A stretch of 64,000 nucleotides of DNA from Diphasiastrum complanatum (GCA_029204225.1 CM055103.1:22626663-22690662); one strand, 5' to 3'. Counted from the stretch's first letter, positions 41,312 to 53,897 are shown. Made by a program: numbers and translations. The notes: generated by a model not told the origin, from the sequence alone.

Positions 41312-42202
41312 ATCTCCATCTTTGGGAATTCAGTTTTCAGCAGTGGAGAAAGTAGTTAGATTGCTCAGAACTTCTTAAAGTTCTCAGAAAGAAATAGAGG
41401 AGGAGACTCGTTGTAGGAACAGTCTCCTACTGAGGAAATCTTGGTGGATTTACTTGTTTGTCAGAGAGAAATTAGTCCAAATTTCTAGAGCAGGTCCAGT
41501 GCTGCAAATTCAGTCTTCATCTCTGATTTTTGCCATCAGATTCAGGGAATCAGAGCGGATTTTTGAGGAGAAAGGGTGGTGCTGATCCATCGCCGAGGGA
41601 TCAGAAATCTACCTCTGAAATTTCAGAGAAATCCAAGGAAATTTGAAGGGTTTTCAAACAAATTTTCTTAGCAGGGCCAGCGCTGGACAGGGAGATGAAA
41701 AATTGGTTTTTCATCACTGTTTTTGAGGATTTTTCAGTAGTTTGAACATCAAACTAGATTGCCACAGACCAGCGACCTACTGCCTGAGTTCAGATTAGAG
41801 ATTCAAGCAAAGATTGGGCCTTAAATTTCAGAAAATTGGGCCAGACAGAGGGCTGTCCAGCCAGCGAGGGTAGAGAGACACCAAAATCAGAAATTGAAAT
41901 ACTTTTTGGGTCTCAAATCAGAAGCAAACGAGCCAGTTAAATTGCAATCAGACCAGCGAGCTACTATCCTCAAAGAACCGGAAAATTTGGCACCGTTTTG
42001 AGGCTTCAAACTGGCATTTTCCGGGACAACAGGTCTGAAATCTTGGGGAAAAAAGACTGAAAGGGTTCTTCTTCATTCTTTCTTTGGAAGCACAGTCCTC
42101 AGAAACAGCTAAGTCATCTTTCCTTTCCCTTGTACAGTTGTAAATTAGTCTTTTAGACTTTTTTCCTTCAGAAGTTAAGGTAGCTCTCTTTCAGTTCCGA
42201 AG
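41312..42202 (+). other. Chromovirus untranslated leader
   Basis: About 890 bp without long frames, homologous to 29504-30387. Confidence 0.7.
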
Positions 42203-43240
42203 ATGACCACTCCTTAGGGACCTGATCAACCCCAGGAGAGAGGCTTCGACGAACTTGAAACAGAAGCCTTGGCTTACAGAAAAGGGAAGGAACCCATGCG
42301 AACTAGTTACCAAGGAGCAGTTTCTCCAATTGGTAACAGAAGTGGATGAACTGAAGTTGGCATTAGCCAATTTCAAGTCCAGTGTGGACGACTCGTTCGC
42401 TGAACTCAAAAAGTTGATTTTGAGTTCCGCGAAAGGAAGCCTTCCACTTCTCAGTTATCCCCTTCTCCACTTCCATCAGTTTTGGGTGAGACTTTACGGT
42501 CTCACCCCAGTGTTTTTAAAGACTTAAAACCTCCTACTTTTAATGGGGAAGAGAAGGATAGAAATGCAGATATTCTACAAACCTTCCTCAGCAAATGGAA
42601 GAACATTCATGCTCTTAAACAGACCCTTGACCATTTGCAAGCTATTGAGGCCAGTCTTTCCTTAGGGCCTATGGCCTATAAGTGGTGGTTAAATCTCCAG
42701 GAGACTGGGCAGACTCCCCGGTCATGGAAAGCTTTTGAAGAAGCTTTCCTAAGAGAATTTCTACCAGAAAATGAACTAGATAGAGCCTGGGAAGCCTGGG
42801 AAAGAACAGTAATGGATAAATCCCTCATCCAATATATCTCGCAGTATCGAGAAGCAATTTTAAAGATTAAAAAAATGGATGACTATCAGAAAATTAGGGG
42901 ATTTGTCCGTGGCCTCAAAGATGAACATAAAGTAGAGGTTTAGAGAAACTCGCCTACTACCCTTGAGCAAGCTCTCAGATATGCTCAAATCTATGATGAT
43001 TCAGTGGGTAGGAAGAGGGCGAGACAACAACCACTTTTTGAGCAGCCTCCTCAAAAAGACTTTCAATTTATAAAAGAAATTTTTAAAAAGAAAGAAAGAA
43101 GATAAATTTAAAAGTGAAGCTCCTCAGAAACGCCCTTCACTCATACAACCCTTAAAACCAGATGATTTTGAGAAAGCCAAACAAGAACATTTGTGCTTTG
43201 TTTGTATAAGCAAGGGACACACAGTCAGACAGTGTCCCAA
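42203..43240 (+). pseudogene. Chromovirus gag with zinc knuckle
   Basis: ATG at 42203 is followed by a stop after four codons. Downstream the gag domain is well preserved in the frame from 42482: DLKPPTFNGEEKDRNADIL, FLSKWKNIHALKQTL, GPMAYKWWLNLQETGQTPRS and WKAFEEAFLREF, then a stop at 42941. The frame changes near 43090 and gives CFVCISKGHTVRQC at about 43194-43235, a CX2CX4HX4C nucleocapsid knuckle with Ile in place of the usual Gly after the second Cys. Confidence 0.92.
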
Positions 43241-44084
43241 GGGGCCTTTCACTAAAAAAGATAAAAAAGATAAAAAACAAGTTCATCTTGTTCAGACTGT
43301 ATGTTTTCCCAGTGACTCGGCAGCTTCTGAGATCAAAGTGTATCATGAAGATCATGAACATTGTTGCCAGCTGACCTCTGCAATGCTAGCGAGACTCTTC
43401 AGCTTTGGGCCGCATGACCTAGTACGTATGCATGGGAAAGTTGGTAACCAGTCAGTAAGAGTCATGGTTGATGATGGGGCAACCCATAATTTCATCAACT
43501 ACACCCTGGTTAAAAAGCTTAAACTACCAGAAGTACCTAGTCAGCATAGGTACATAGTTTCATTAGCTAAGGGTGAAGATAAAAAAATATGAGAAACTAT
43601 GGTAAGTAAGTTAAATCTTGGTATTCAGGGGTACCGAGATGAAATAAACTTTCAGATAATGCACCTGGATCAAACAGACATTGTTCTCGGGAGAGATTGG
43701 CTCTACAGTTTAGGACCTTCCCTCCACAGAAACTATCAGGAGAACACCCTCAGCTTTCAGCATAAAGGCCGAGAGATCCAGTTGCATGGGGAACATGATG
43801 TTCCCAACAGTCCTATGGTCTGCAGTTCAGAGCTCTGTCAGTTAATCGGAGACGAAGACCATCAGGTATTCTTATGTGACTTTCAGTTTATTCCTGAAGT
43901 TTCTATTTCCAGTTCTATTCAGCAGAAAATCAGTAAATTAAAAACTTTATTGTCTAAATTTAAAGATGTTTTTCCTGAAGATTTGCCACATGGTTTACCA
44001 CCTAGCAGAGAGGTAGATCATGTAATAAACCTAGTACCAGGTACAGCACCTGTTTCTAAACCTCCGTATCGGGTCAGCCGAACA
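43241..44084 (+). pseudogene. Chromovirus protease and linker
   Basis: In one frame: VRVMVDDGATHNFINYTLVK (aspartic protease region; the expected D-S/T-G reads D-D-G), a TGA at 43590, then [20 protein letters not shown] (family I-L-G-x-D-W-L) and the linker [20 protein letters not shown] with DHVINLVPG leading into RT. Confidence 0.9.
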
Positions 44085-44380
44085 AAGGATGAAAAAATAA
44101 CTAGGCAGTTAACAGATTATCTTGGGAAAGGCCAAATTCAGACCAGTAGTTCACCATGGGCCTCACTAGTCCTATTGGTGAAAAAGAAAGAGGGGTCTAT
44201 GCGTCTTTGCGTAGATTACAGAGCCCTCAATAAAGTCACAATTAAGAATAAATACCCTATGCCTCGGGCAGACGAGTTGTTTGATCAACTCGACGGGGCT
44301 AAGTTTTTCAGCAAAATAGACCTCAGATCGGGATATCATCAAGTCTGTATAAAATCGGGTTAAAGCCATACTCAATTGGC
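44085..44380 (+). pseudogene. Chromovirus reverse transcriptase, N-terminal part only
   Basis: [40 protein letters not shown] and [19 protein letters not shown] are intact. At 44358 about 335 bp are deleted relative to the nested copy (the segment with MPFGL and LLDD), so the catalytic YxDD is lost and the frame shifts. Confidence 0.93.
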
Positions 44381-45010
44381 TGAGACCTCAGAATATTTTG
44401 GAACTTCAGATCTTTCTTGGCCTGGCGGGATATTACAGACGATTTGTCAAGGAATATGCTCAGATAGCAGTTGCTATGACAAATCTCCTTAAGGGGAAGA
44501 GAAAGGAGTTCATTTGGGAGTCCGCACAGCAGGAGAGCTTTGATGCTCTCAAAACAGCCTTAGCTACAGCACCAGTTTTAAAAGTCGTCGACCCCAATCA
44601 GCCATTTGTGGTCAAAACAGATGCTAGCGACTTTGCAGTAGGTGCTGTGCTAACTCAGGGTGGACGACCAGTTGCGTTCGAGAGTAAAAAACTCGAGCCA
44701 GCTCAGACTAGGTACAGTGCCTATGAAAAGGAACTCATGCCCTTAAGACTTGGAGGCATTATTTGTATGGTGCCAACTTTGAGGTCCTGACAGACCATGA
44801 GAATCTCAGATACCTTTGCAATCAACCTGAGCTTAGAGGTCGGAAAGCTCGTTGGGCAGAGTTGATGCAAGAGTTTGACATGTCTATCAGATATAAACGT
44901 GGAAAATTCAATACAGTAGCAGATGCCCTTAGCAGAATGCCTATGATAAACGAGCTGAGTTTTACTCAGATTCGTAATGAGTTACTCGAGTCCTTGAGAG
45001 GGAAATGCCA
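44381..45010 (+). pseudogene. Chromovirus RT connection and RNase H
   Basis: [40 protein letters not shown] and YSAYEKELM, then a 13-bp deletion relative to the nested copy shifts to the frame from 44763 with [16 protein letters not shown] and KRGKFNTVADALSRMP. The acidic active-site residues are present on either side of the shift. Confidence 0.93.
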
Positions 45011-46406
45011 GCATGATGCATTCTTCTCTACTATCTGGAACTCAGTCCAAAACAGACAGTTACAGACTCCAGAACCAATTCCCGGGGCTGGTGCCAGTTC
45101 ATCTAAGAATTTGGCAGCTTCCGTTGAGGATGATGATGAGTCCGAGTATACGTCGTCAGATGACGTTGAGGATTCTGAGCCTGTATTACTTAAGCAAACC
45201 CCAGTGGTTGAGGGTCAATTGACTCAAGGATTCAAATGGAAACATTATTCCATTCAGGATGAGTACTTGCTCTATAGAGATAGAGTATGTGTCCCCAATT
45301 CAGAGGATTATAGGCAGCAGGTCCTATATGAATGTCATGACAATCCTAGTGAAGGACACCCAGGCATACAAAAGACCTATGAGCTTCTTCGTAGGCAATT
45401 TTTTTGGCCCAGTATGAAAAAGGACGTCCACCAGTATGTAACCAGTTGCCAGAAATGTCAAGAAAATAAAGCAGAGCGTTTAAAGGCAGGAGGGTTGTTG
45501 CATCCCTTAGAAATACCAGTTGGTAAATGGGAGAGTATCTCCATGGATTTTATAGTAGGCCTGCCTAAAACCCAAAAGGGTAATGACGCTATATGGGTCA
45601 CAGTTGACCGTCTGACCAAAATGGCTCATTTCATTCCGACCAAAACAACCGTTAGAGCTCCAGAGTTAGCGAGGTTGTTTGTACACGGGCTATTTAAATT
45701 GTACGGTCTACCTTCCGGCATAGTCAGCGACCGGGACAATAAGTTTACTGGAAATTTTTGGAGGGCAGTATTCCATCATCTCCATACTAAACTTAATATG
45801 AGTACCACCGACCATCCACAGACGGATGATCAAACAGAAAGGGTAAATCAAGTGCTGGAGGATATGCTTCGTGCATACGTCAGCAAGAAGCAGACTAATT
45901 GGGAGGAGTATCTCTCAATATTAGAGTTTGCTTACAACAGTACCAAACATTCAGCTACGGGATACAGCCCATTTATGCTGATGTACGGTTTTCAGCCACG
46001 CTCACCCACAGCTGTAGGGTTTAAACAAGAAAAAGTTGAAGCAGCCAGAAACTTTTTAGAGGACCTACACCAGATGATAGAACATGCTAAGCGTAGCATT
46101 AGGCAGTCCAAGGATCGAGCCAGACATTATGCAGATCCACACAGACGGGATGTGCAGTTCTCCACTGGTGAGAAAGTCTACTTGAGAGTCCCAGTTGACT
46201 CTAAAACCCTCAAATCAGGAGTGTGTGCTAAGTTGTCTCCAAGGTATTGTGGTCCCTTTACCATCAGTAGGAGACTAGGCGAGGTCACCTATGAACTAGA
46301 ACTCCCACACAGTAGTAAGGTTTTTCCAGTCTTTCATGTAAGTCAGTTACGGAAAGCCTTAACCAGATCAGACAATCTGGTAGGGGACAGTGTTCTAGTT
46401 CTCCCA
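45011..46406 (+). pseudogene. Chromovirus integrase
   Basis: Open reading continues to 46439. Zinc head: GHPGIQKTYELLRRQFFWPS with CQKCQENKAERL. Core: [20 protein letters not shown] (Asp), GLPSGIVSDRDNKFTGNFW (Asp) and [13 protein letters not shown] (Glu). C-terminus: [32 protein letters not shown] and VFPVFHVSQLRKAL. A Ser/Asp/Glu-rich insert near 45130-45190 precedes the zinc head. All three DDE residues are present. The sequence diverges from the family after 46406 and the last 11 codons to 46439 are foreign. Confidence 0.95.
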
Positions 46407-46729
46407 AGCCATATGCAGATGTCTCATATATCGTTGTAATGATATTTACTCACCTATGAAGTATTGGTGTGGTAATGCATGAAGAATCAATTGTAGCGAA
46501 TACATTATGGCATCTTCACATAATAACGCTTCCACCTCTATCCAGGTATGAGCTTTATCATTGCTAGCAAAGAATATCACTATCTGGACTAATCGAAGAT
46601 TAAAAAAATGTTCTCTTCAATACCACGTGTGTACTTTGCTAATTAACGCAACTTTATTATTACTTACATACACGGTAAGTTTTAAACTATTATCGACTTG
46701 ACCCAAGATGTTCTATTGTACTAGTTTTT
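46407..46729. other. Non-coding stretch, nothing recognised
   Basis: It lies between the truncated chromovirus and the antisense gypsy RT fragment. No domain seen. Confidence 0.5.
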
Positions 46730-47054
46730 GGCTTTAAATACTCTTGGCGCAAAACCTTATAGTCCCATCCTTCTTGGCATCCAGAACTACTGGTGATGCC
46801 CAAGGAGACTTACTAGGTTTAACCCACCCTTTCTCTAGATACTCACTTAAGTGTCTTTTTGTACCTCAGTCTCCTCTGACGCACTCATCCTATAAGAGTG
46901 TTGTGCAATAAGAATTGAACCAGGTATAAGGTCAATCTTATGATCTACAGGCCTTTCAGATGGTAAACCTATAGGAAGGTCTAGAAAAACATCATTGAAT
47001 TCTTGCCTAAGTTCACTATAGGCTTCAAATTCAGGAGTGTTCTCACTAGGTAAG
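46730..47054 (-). mobile_element. Antisense Ty3/gypsy protease-RT linker and RT start
   Basis: Minus strand: TPEFEAYSELRQEFNDVFLD, LPIGLPSERPVDHKIDLIPG and HSYRMSASEETEV. After stops come pieces of the KGWVKPSKSPWASPV and DAKKDGTIRFC blocks in shifted frames. It ends at 47054 where the non-autonomous LTR element inserted. The upstream part of the same frame is found at 53760-53897 in inverted position. Confidence 0.85.
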
Positions 47055-47525
47055 TGTTGAAATCCTGTTAGGATCTAGTGCAGTATGCAGATCACATAAA
47101 TCAATCACCATAGACACTCCTCACAAGTCTCAAAGATGGCACAACAAAAGCTAAGTCTATTATGAAGAAACACTGTACATATAGCAAAGCCCCAAACTGC
47201 ATGGGCTCAACAGGTGTCACTAAACTCGCCTACCACCTGTCAAACTAAGGTCAGGCCCAATATGGCCAAATTCGACTGACAAAGTTGGGACATGCCCCCA
47301 AGTATAGCAAGTACTGTAAATAACTCTGTACAGGCTAACTTTTCCTATGTGTGGCTACTCGGCTAACCCAAGTAGCCGTCTACGGAATCAGTGCCCGATC
47401 AATATATCCTCACAGGTCACATCCCGATCACAACCATATACAGTAAACCAGATAAACTGTACAATAATTACATCATCACATTTAGAGCTTATACTAATGA
47501 ATCAGATTAAAACTGATTTCTAACT
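47055..47525 (-). repeat. 3' LTR of the non-autonomous element
   Basis: Plus-strand start tgttgaaatcctgttagg, end gatttctaact. It matches 53079-53165 directly and 53898-54277 as reverse complement. Confidence 0.9.
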
Positions 47526-50500
47526 CTCTCCCTTAAGCTCAAATGTGATAAGAGTGAAAAACAATAATTTGTAGCAACGTTTGGAGTGTCCAAAAGATGT
47601 TATGCATGTCCTGCTACTCTATACTTGACTCACACTCAAGCACACCAACAAACCACCAGGTTTGACTCACAAAGTATCATGCAAACACAATGCTCATACA
47701 GAGAGTCTACCACACTCTTGATCAACTGACTCGTAACCAATCCGACTTGAACACAAGTGGACCACATGAGCGACATGGCTCAAACTAAGGAAATCTCACT
47801 GCCACCATGAGACTTACATCCTCCATCTAGCTAGGCTGACATTCTATCAGACACTTACAAGCACAAACCTGTAAAGTTGACATAAATGAGCAACTGAGAC
47901 TCAACCTGAAAAAATTTTACTGCCACCATAAGATTGCACCCTCACTAGATAGACAACTAGTAAAAAATCTCACACTTTCATGCTTGTTTCATCACCGATG
48001 GCTCACTGAGCATTTCTTCTCCTTCTCTTTTCAAATACCTTTATTAATTTCGATTCATTCATATTGCTGCATATTTACATGCATTGTTGCAGAGTCTGCA
48101 AAAATACACATCATATTTGAAGACATGTACCTACATGATAGTCAATCACAATCATCGAATCAGACATTCGAACCCTTTCATCCGACTCCAACTCGAAATG
48201 ACAAATCATCGAATTCGACTGCTGACATGGTACCATTCAAAATAAAGTTTGTCACCTATACTAGCTAATATTGAGATTGCGCAACTACTTTGACAATGAC
48301 AACAACTACGGTCATCACATGTTCGGATGGTGAAAGCCACGACTGCTGCCTACCTGGACAATGACACCAATGACTACCACCAAGATCCACATGGAACAAA
48401 ATAAGCTCAACGTCTTTCATGTTTTGTATATAATTATCTACACACATCTATAGTAGCTAAGAGAGGTGAATATAGATCTAATCTTTGGGATCAGATAAAC
48501 AAGCTACTAAGCATTGTAAATCGATCAACAAACATAGTAGGTCAATGAGCATAAAATGACTACTTTGTTTCAAACGTAGCAAATGCACAACCACATACAA
48601 CTCCGACTCAGATCTAGACTCCCGTGACAAGGCAACATACAAGCCCACACACACTCATGCAAACCAACACGCATGATAAAGCATTAAATACATGACCAAG
48701 GTCTGCCCATAAGTGGTATCCTGTCGTACCAACACCTGTGCCACCTGTAGATCCGCTGCTACACCACTGGTCATCAAATCAGGTCTCCAACCATGGCCCG
48801 CACCTGTAACAAGATGCTCTCACATCCAAGCATATCACATAGATGTCATCATACATCATCCAAGATCAACCATCTCGAACCAATGAGCGCTCCAAGCCTC
48901 ATCTCTGATGTATCTCCCAAACAAAGCTATGCTCCAAGCCGCTTTGCCCTGACATCCAGTCCTATAAGTCCTGAAAGCTGATCCTCATCCATTCCCCATG
49001 CTCCAAGCACAAGAGTCTACAAAGGACTCAATGAATGAATGTACGCAAAACTCACCATAGGAGTAGCTCACCCACCTCCCAGAGATATTGATGATGATCT
49101 GCCTGTCCTACATCCCATGTAGGTTCAACTTTCCATGCTTGACGTTGTCAACTCTGATTTGACCAGTGCATAGGCCTCCTACCAAGGAGCCTATCTCAAC
49201 CCAACATTTTATCCGTCATAGCGTCCAAGCCAAAGCAAATGCAAACTAGATCCACTATCGTGATGAATAACTCACCCACAATCCATAGCATATCAGGTAG
49301 GATAGCTCCAGAACCTTGTACCCTACACCATCTGATCACCAAGTATCCATTACCCGTTGATAGCTCCCAAAGAATCTGTCCACTTGTAGTGCAACTAGAG
49401 TCCAACTGGATCTAACCAAAAGCTGCATCTTGCTTACTAAAAGATGATGGATAGAAACAACATGTGATGCCAACCTGGAGATAACTATGCATATAACCAT
49501 GCAGCTCACCTGATCACTCGCCAAAGTATCAGTTGGAGCAACCATCTCCATCCCTGTTCACTCACAACCATGGGCATGCTGAATCCACATCACCCCGTAA
49601 TGCACTCCATGCCCTCAGGATATGTACCACCACTAGGTACACTCCATGCCACCTACCTCTAAGTAGGCATGACCCGTCCCTAGGTCACCACATGATGCAC
49701 TAACAAGATCATCATCCATGCATCAAATGACATATTATACCTGAGCAACTGTAGCATCTTCTTGAGTGCCACCCCAATGGACTCGCAATCCACATATTAT
49801 GCTCACCTGATGTCTCCGATCCTGGTCACCATCCTGCTAGACAAGCTGAACTCCAAAGCATCACCTGCTCCACCTGGTTCCTAGCATCTGCTCGCTCTCC
49901 TTGGCTATGTGTCGTCCGACACCATGCCACACAAGCCTGTCCTTGAGTCTTGTCGTTCATGGGATCCAGAGACCACTGTCTCCCTGATCGTACTGAAGTA
50001 TATGACTATGAGAGACTTCCTCTAGGCTTCCTGATCTCACCACCTGTGGATCTGAACCATACAAGTTCCAACACCTATACCAAACCTAGACTCTTGCAAA
50101 TACAGCCAACTGCATGAAAGCTATAGATAGCTTATCCACGCCCATGATGGTAGATGTCTCCCCATCGATGCCAATGTCCAAAATTGGCCCCCTACTATAA
50201 TGCCATCTTGTACTCCCAAATGAGCACACCATGAAGTCCTTGCCATCAGTGTCCCCTCTAGTAGATCGCTAGCAAAACACTCAGCATAGTGTTTGCCTTT
50301 TGATCACACCTCGTGTGATCTCCATTAGCTCTCCAACCTAGAGCTGGCTCTCAAAGCTTCACACTTTGCCCATTTGCATTTGCAGCATCCTGATTCTATC
50401 ATGAATCACCCTTGTAAGTCCTGTCCATGCCAATGACTCAAGTCCAATATGAAATAGCTGTCCCCTGATGATCATCCCATGTCATCCTGCAATGCTATCC

Positions 50501-53063
50501 CTACCAGGTATCTCAATGCCATCCCTGATCACAAAGATCTAAGCATCTACCCTGTAGTGCCCACCTGCATTCCCCCAAGCTAGCTCCAAGCTACTCCTAT
50601 GAATGGTTTCAAACCACTCCCTGAGAATACACTGAGATGTGAACTCCAAAGCCACCATCATGTCCCTCACATAACTGTGCATGCCAATATCCCTCCAAGT
50701 GAACCTGTGAGATCTTCAGTGGCCCAAACCAAACGATCGATACCCTGTCATCACTGGAATTTGCATCTCTGATACAATCATGATATGGCAAATTGACTTG
50801 ACTTACCCATAATAGGCAGTTGAAGTGTATCTCTTCGATGACAAACCTGATGCACTACTCCACAGTTGAAATGACTCAAAATTGACTTACTAACTGCAAA
50901 ACCGCAAAATCATCACACTCACCACTCACCAAGAGCATCCAAAGTGTGATTATGGACCCATTCTTCATCTTCCATGCGTCCCACACACAGCTCGTCCAAT
51001 GCAAGTCCGTTATCTTGCCCAATGTCTTCTAACTAGCACCACCTCGCACTTTCATCACCCGTGACCGCCAAGATGTGTGTACCTCCAAGCCAGCCCATAT
51101 TTCCCTACGAATGAATTTGAAAGCTATAGATGCGTGTGTCAAAGCAGCTATCACCTGACTCGACAATGCCATCGCTGATCATGCCTGTGAGAGCATTCCC
51201 ACAATACGCCACTTGATGTTGGTTGGTTCGAACCCCAAGAGTTGAACCTGATCACAAGAATTTTTCACTCGTAACCGGCATACCATGCCTACCTCTCACC
51301 TGTGACTGCTTGCCCTCTCAAAGTTGTCGCCAATGATGAGTAGTCATGCCGCCAAACTACACTTCCGTCGCCAAAACTAGCTTTCTCCACACAATTTCGC
51401 TACCATTCGCCCCCATACCGCATTTACCGCCTCCAAACGCCTTGTTACCATGTCAGGAGTAAGTAATAATGATTTCTAAGCGATAATGCCTCATTGTACT
51501 ACCTTGTAGCAGGTTTCATCGGCCAAAAATTTTCCCGAATTTGGCCCTACGATACCCAAATTGCAAATGTAGCCTATCACTAGGTCACCCACACTCCGCT
51601 CGATGGAATGGTGATGAAAACACCCCAAAACATGTTTCTCCCTGCTCTGTGACGCCGCTCTGTCCGCTGGTTCTGAGCAGCCAGTTTCAGAGGTCATTTT
51701 GGCCCAAGGATGGCCAAAAAAAGTGCGTTCTAGCCAAAGATAGCCCTTTTCAAAAAATGCCCTTGCATTTTGAACTAGTTCTTTAAAAAGAATATTTTTA
51801 ATAAAGAATTAGCTTTCTAAAACTTCGGGCCCAATTTGATTTTCCATATGAAGATTTTTTAATGAAAATCCTTCATAATTGGCCTTCAGCCACTTCAGGG
51901 CCCTTTCAAACAAATCTACACCATAGATTTCAATCCAATGGCCACCACTCCTGAAAATCTCTATCGTGGATCTTTCTCAATCTAGATCCGACGGTCTTCT
52001 GCTGATTTGTGCATCGAAGTGGATTCTTGAAGCCGCTATGCTCCACTTTACGCTACCATACTAGCGCTATTGGGCGCGCGCGTTGGCCCGCGAGCTTCTT
52101 CTCCACGACGAACTCTTCTTTCCTTTTCTCCTTCATTCTAGCTATGGCTTGGCTGCCTCATTTGAATCTGCTCCAACTCCGCCATCCCTCCACGGCCAGT
52201 CGCGACTGTCTACAGTCTGATTGTGCATGCCAGGGCGCCCTCCTACAGCTATTCAGATATCCATTTTTGTTTTCTACAGCTTAAGATCCAAACATTTTCA
52301 TGCAAAAACCCTAGCTGACAAGAAACATTCAAAGTTTCAGATCATACTGTTGCCTCATTGCTTCTTCATGGCTGCTCATGGCCATTTGCCAGTAGCTGCG
52401 CCCTACCAAAATGCCCTGCCTCAAGCTTTAAGAGTTCAAAAAGCTGCTTTCAAGTGAGAGAGAATCAAGGTTTTTACCTTGAAAACCCTAGCCTACAAAC
52501 AGAGAGAGATATCTTGGGCTCTACTCAGTGTTTTTCTGAGTTTCAACTTGCAGATTTTTGCCCCACAGAGGTCGCCCTACTTTTGCTTTTCCGATGCAAT
52601 TTACGACCTGGAAATTGGTGCGGTATTGACGTCAAACAACTTGATTTTCTGAGAAATCTGTCAATCACCCCTTGAAACCAGAAATATCTGAAATTTTCTC
52701 AGTTTTTCACCCAATTGATCCCTGTAAATTGTTATGGCTCTCCATCACTGCTCTTTGCATTCTCATGCAAGCCCCGTTGCACCAAACGGTTGTCCACACA
52801 GTGAATTATGAAGCCACCATCGACGATTTCCCTGAAACCATCGAAACTGCAAGTTTCTCCGTAAATTCTCCCCGGAATCCACCTACGACGATCGTTCTGA
52901 TATTCCCCGAGGCTCCGATCGAAGGAACTTTGCTGTCTCCAGCCATCCAGACTACCAATACCCTGTATGGAGTCCTCTCTTCTGAGACGCTTTGAGTGCT
53001 ATTTCTCCTGGTGAAAGATGCTATCCCATAGCTACACCGGATTGTGCATACTTGCTACACCCT

Positions 53064-53078
53064 GTAGCTCTGATACCA
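53064..53078 (-). promoter_or_regulatory. Primer binding site of the non-autonomous element
   Basis: Minus-strand TGGTATCAGAGCTAC immediately adjacent to the LTR end ...ATTTCAACA. Confidence 0.9.
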
Positions 53079-53165
53079 TGTTGAAATCCTGTTAGGATCT
53101 AGTGCAGTATGCAGATCACATAAATCAATCACCATAGACACTCCTCACAAGCTCTCAAAGATGGC
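53079..53165 (-). repeat. 5' LTR, portion left in place
   Basis: It matches 47055-47140 with one small indel and stops abruptly after aagatggc, where the LTR would continue acaacaaaagcta. Confidence 0.9.
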
Positions 53166-53897
53166 CCTAGTATTCAAAACAACAACAAAGAAAACTAAAA
53201 TTAGAAAAAGAGGCTTATGAATGCTTTAGTGTAAACTAATGCATGTTCTTTTTACAAGCTCATTCCAAGGTTACCACAAGCTTTAACCCCAAAAAAAAGT
53301 TCAAAACTTTTTGGATTCAATCACATGAAAATGACTTAAAACTTATCCACTTGTTCATTTACATGTTGGATTCCTCTTTTAATTTCCATAACATCACTCA
53401 TAACGAACCATTACTAAATTTGAAGGCAAATTTTCATTTACAACTACCAAATTTCAAAATGATTTCATCTATGTTTCTAGCAATATAGAATGGAAAACTA
53501 ACATTTGTTTTGTAAGAGTTGCTAACAATTCTTTCTCTTTCTTCTTTAAATCCAAAAGTTGAGAAGTGAATGAGTTTACAAACTCTTAGCTAAAACAAAT
53601 CCCCCTTTTTATGTAAAAATAACTTCCCTTTACAAAAACCAGATTTTTTGGCCTATTTTCCTTAATCCAATGTTTAATTAGACTAGAAATCAAATTTGAA
53701 GGTTTTTGAAGTTTTGTGAAGGTCACTGAAATTATGTAAAAAAAAACAGAAAATCAAAATGAAGGGTAGTTTAGTTTATGATAAGCATGAACTTAATTCT
53801 TTGATAAAGAGCATAGAGTATAAAGTTTATTTATGTTTTCACAAAAATCTAATTTGTTGCAATGATGAGATTCTTAAACTTAATGCCATGAACTTAC
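53166..53897. other. Inverted flanking segment carrying older gypsy sequence
   Basis: It lies between the two halves of the split 5' LTR. The last part (about 53760-53897, plus strand) reads KGSLVYDKHELNSLIKSIEY and NDEILKLNAMNL. Joined across the cttac duplication this is in frame with the antisense gypsy sequence starting at 47054, showing that the segment was originally on the other strand. The remaining 600 bp has an 81-codon frame (53243-53488) without recognised homology. Confidence 0.6.

Larger units (their letters stand above)
40941..46406 (+). mobile_element. Second chromovirus copy, 3'-truncated
   Basis: Same Ty3/gypsy family as 29137-32497. It has a 5' LTR, primer binding site, leader, gag, zinc knuckle, protease, partial RT, RNase H and full-length integrase, then breaks at 46406 within the segment before the chromodomain. 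The chromodomain, polypurine tract and 3' LTR are absent and no matching target duplication can be read. Key defects are a TAG five codons into gag, a stop at 42941, a frameshift near 43090, a TGA at 43590, a deletion of about 335 bp inside RT at 44358, and a 13-bp deletion near 44734. Confidence 0.95.
47055..53165 (-). mobile_element. Non-autonomous LTR retrotransposon with 5.5-kb non-coding interior
   Basis: Oriented on the minus strand. The 3' LTR is 47055-47525 (471 bp) with the polypurine tract aagggagag at 47526-47534. The primer binding site TGGTATCAGAGCTAC is at 53064-53078 and the 5' LTR starts at 53079. The first 87 bp of that 5' LTR (53079-53165) remain in place and the rest lies inverted at 53898-54277. 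The target duplication is cttac (minus strand), at 47050-47054 and 53893-53897. The interior (47535-53063) has no gag, protease, RT or integrase on either strand, only short unrelated frames, so it looks like a large retrotransposon derivative mobilised in trans. LTR ends are CA at one side and AG rather than TG at the other in both copies. Confidence 0.85.

Noticed and set aside
47984-52995. Several 60-107 codon frames on both strands within the non-autonomous element
   Set aside because: None carries a recognisable motif, they overlap one another, and their lengths are unremarkable for this composition.
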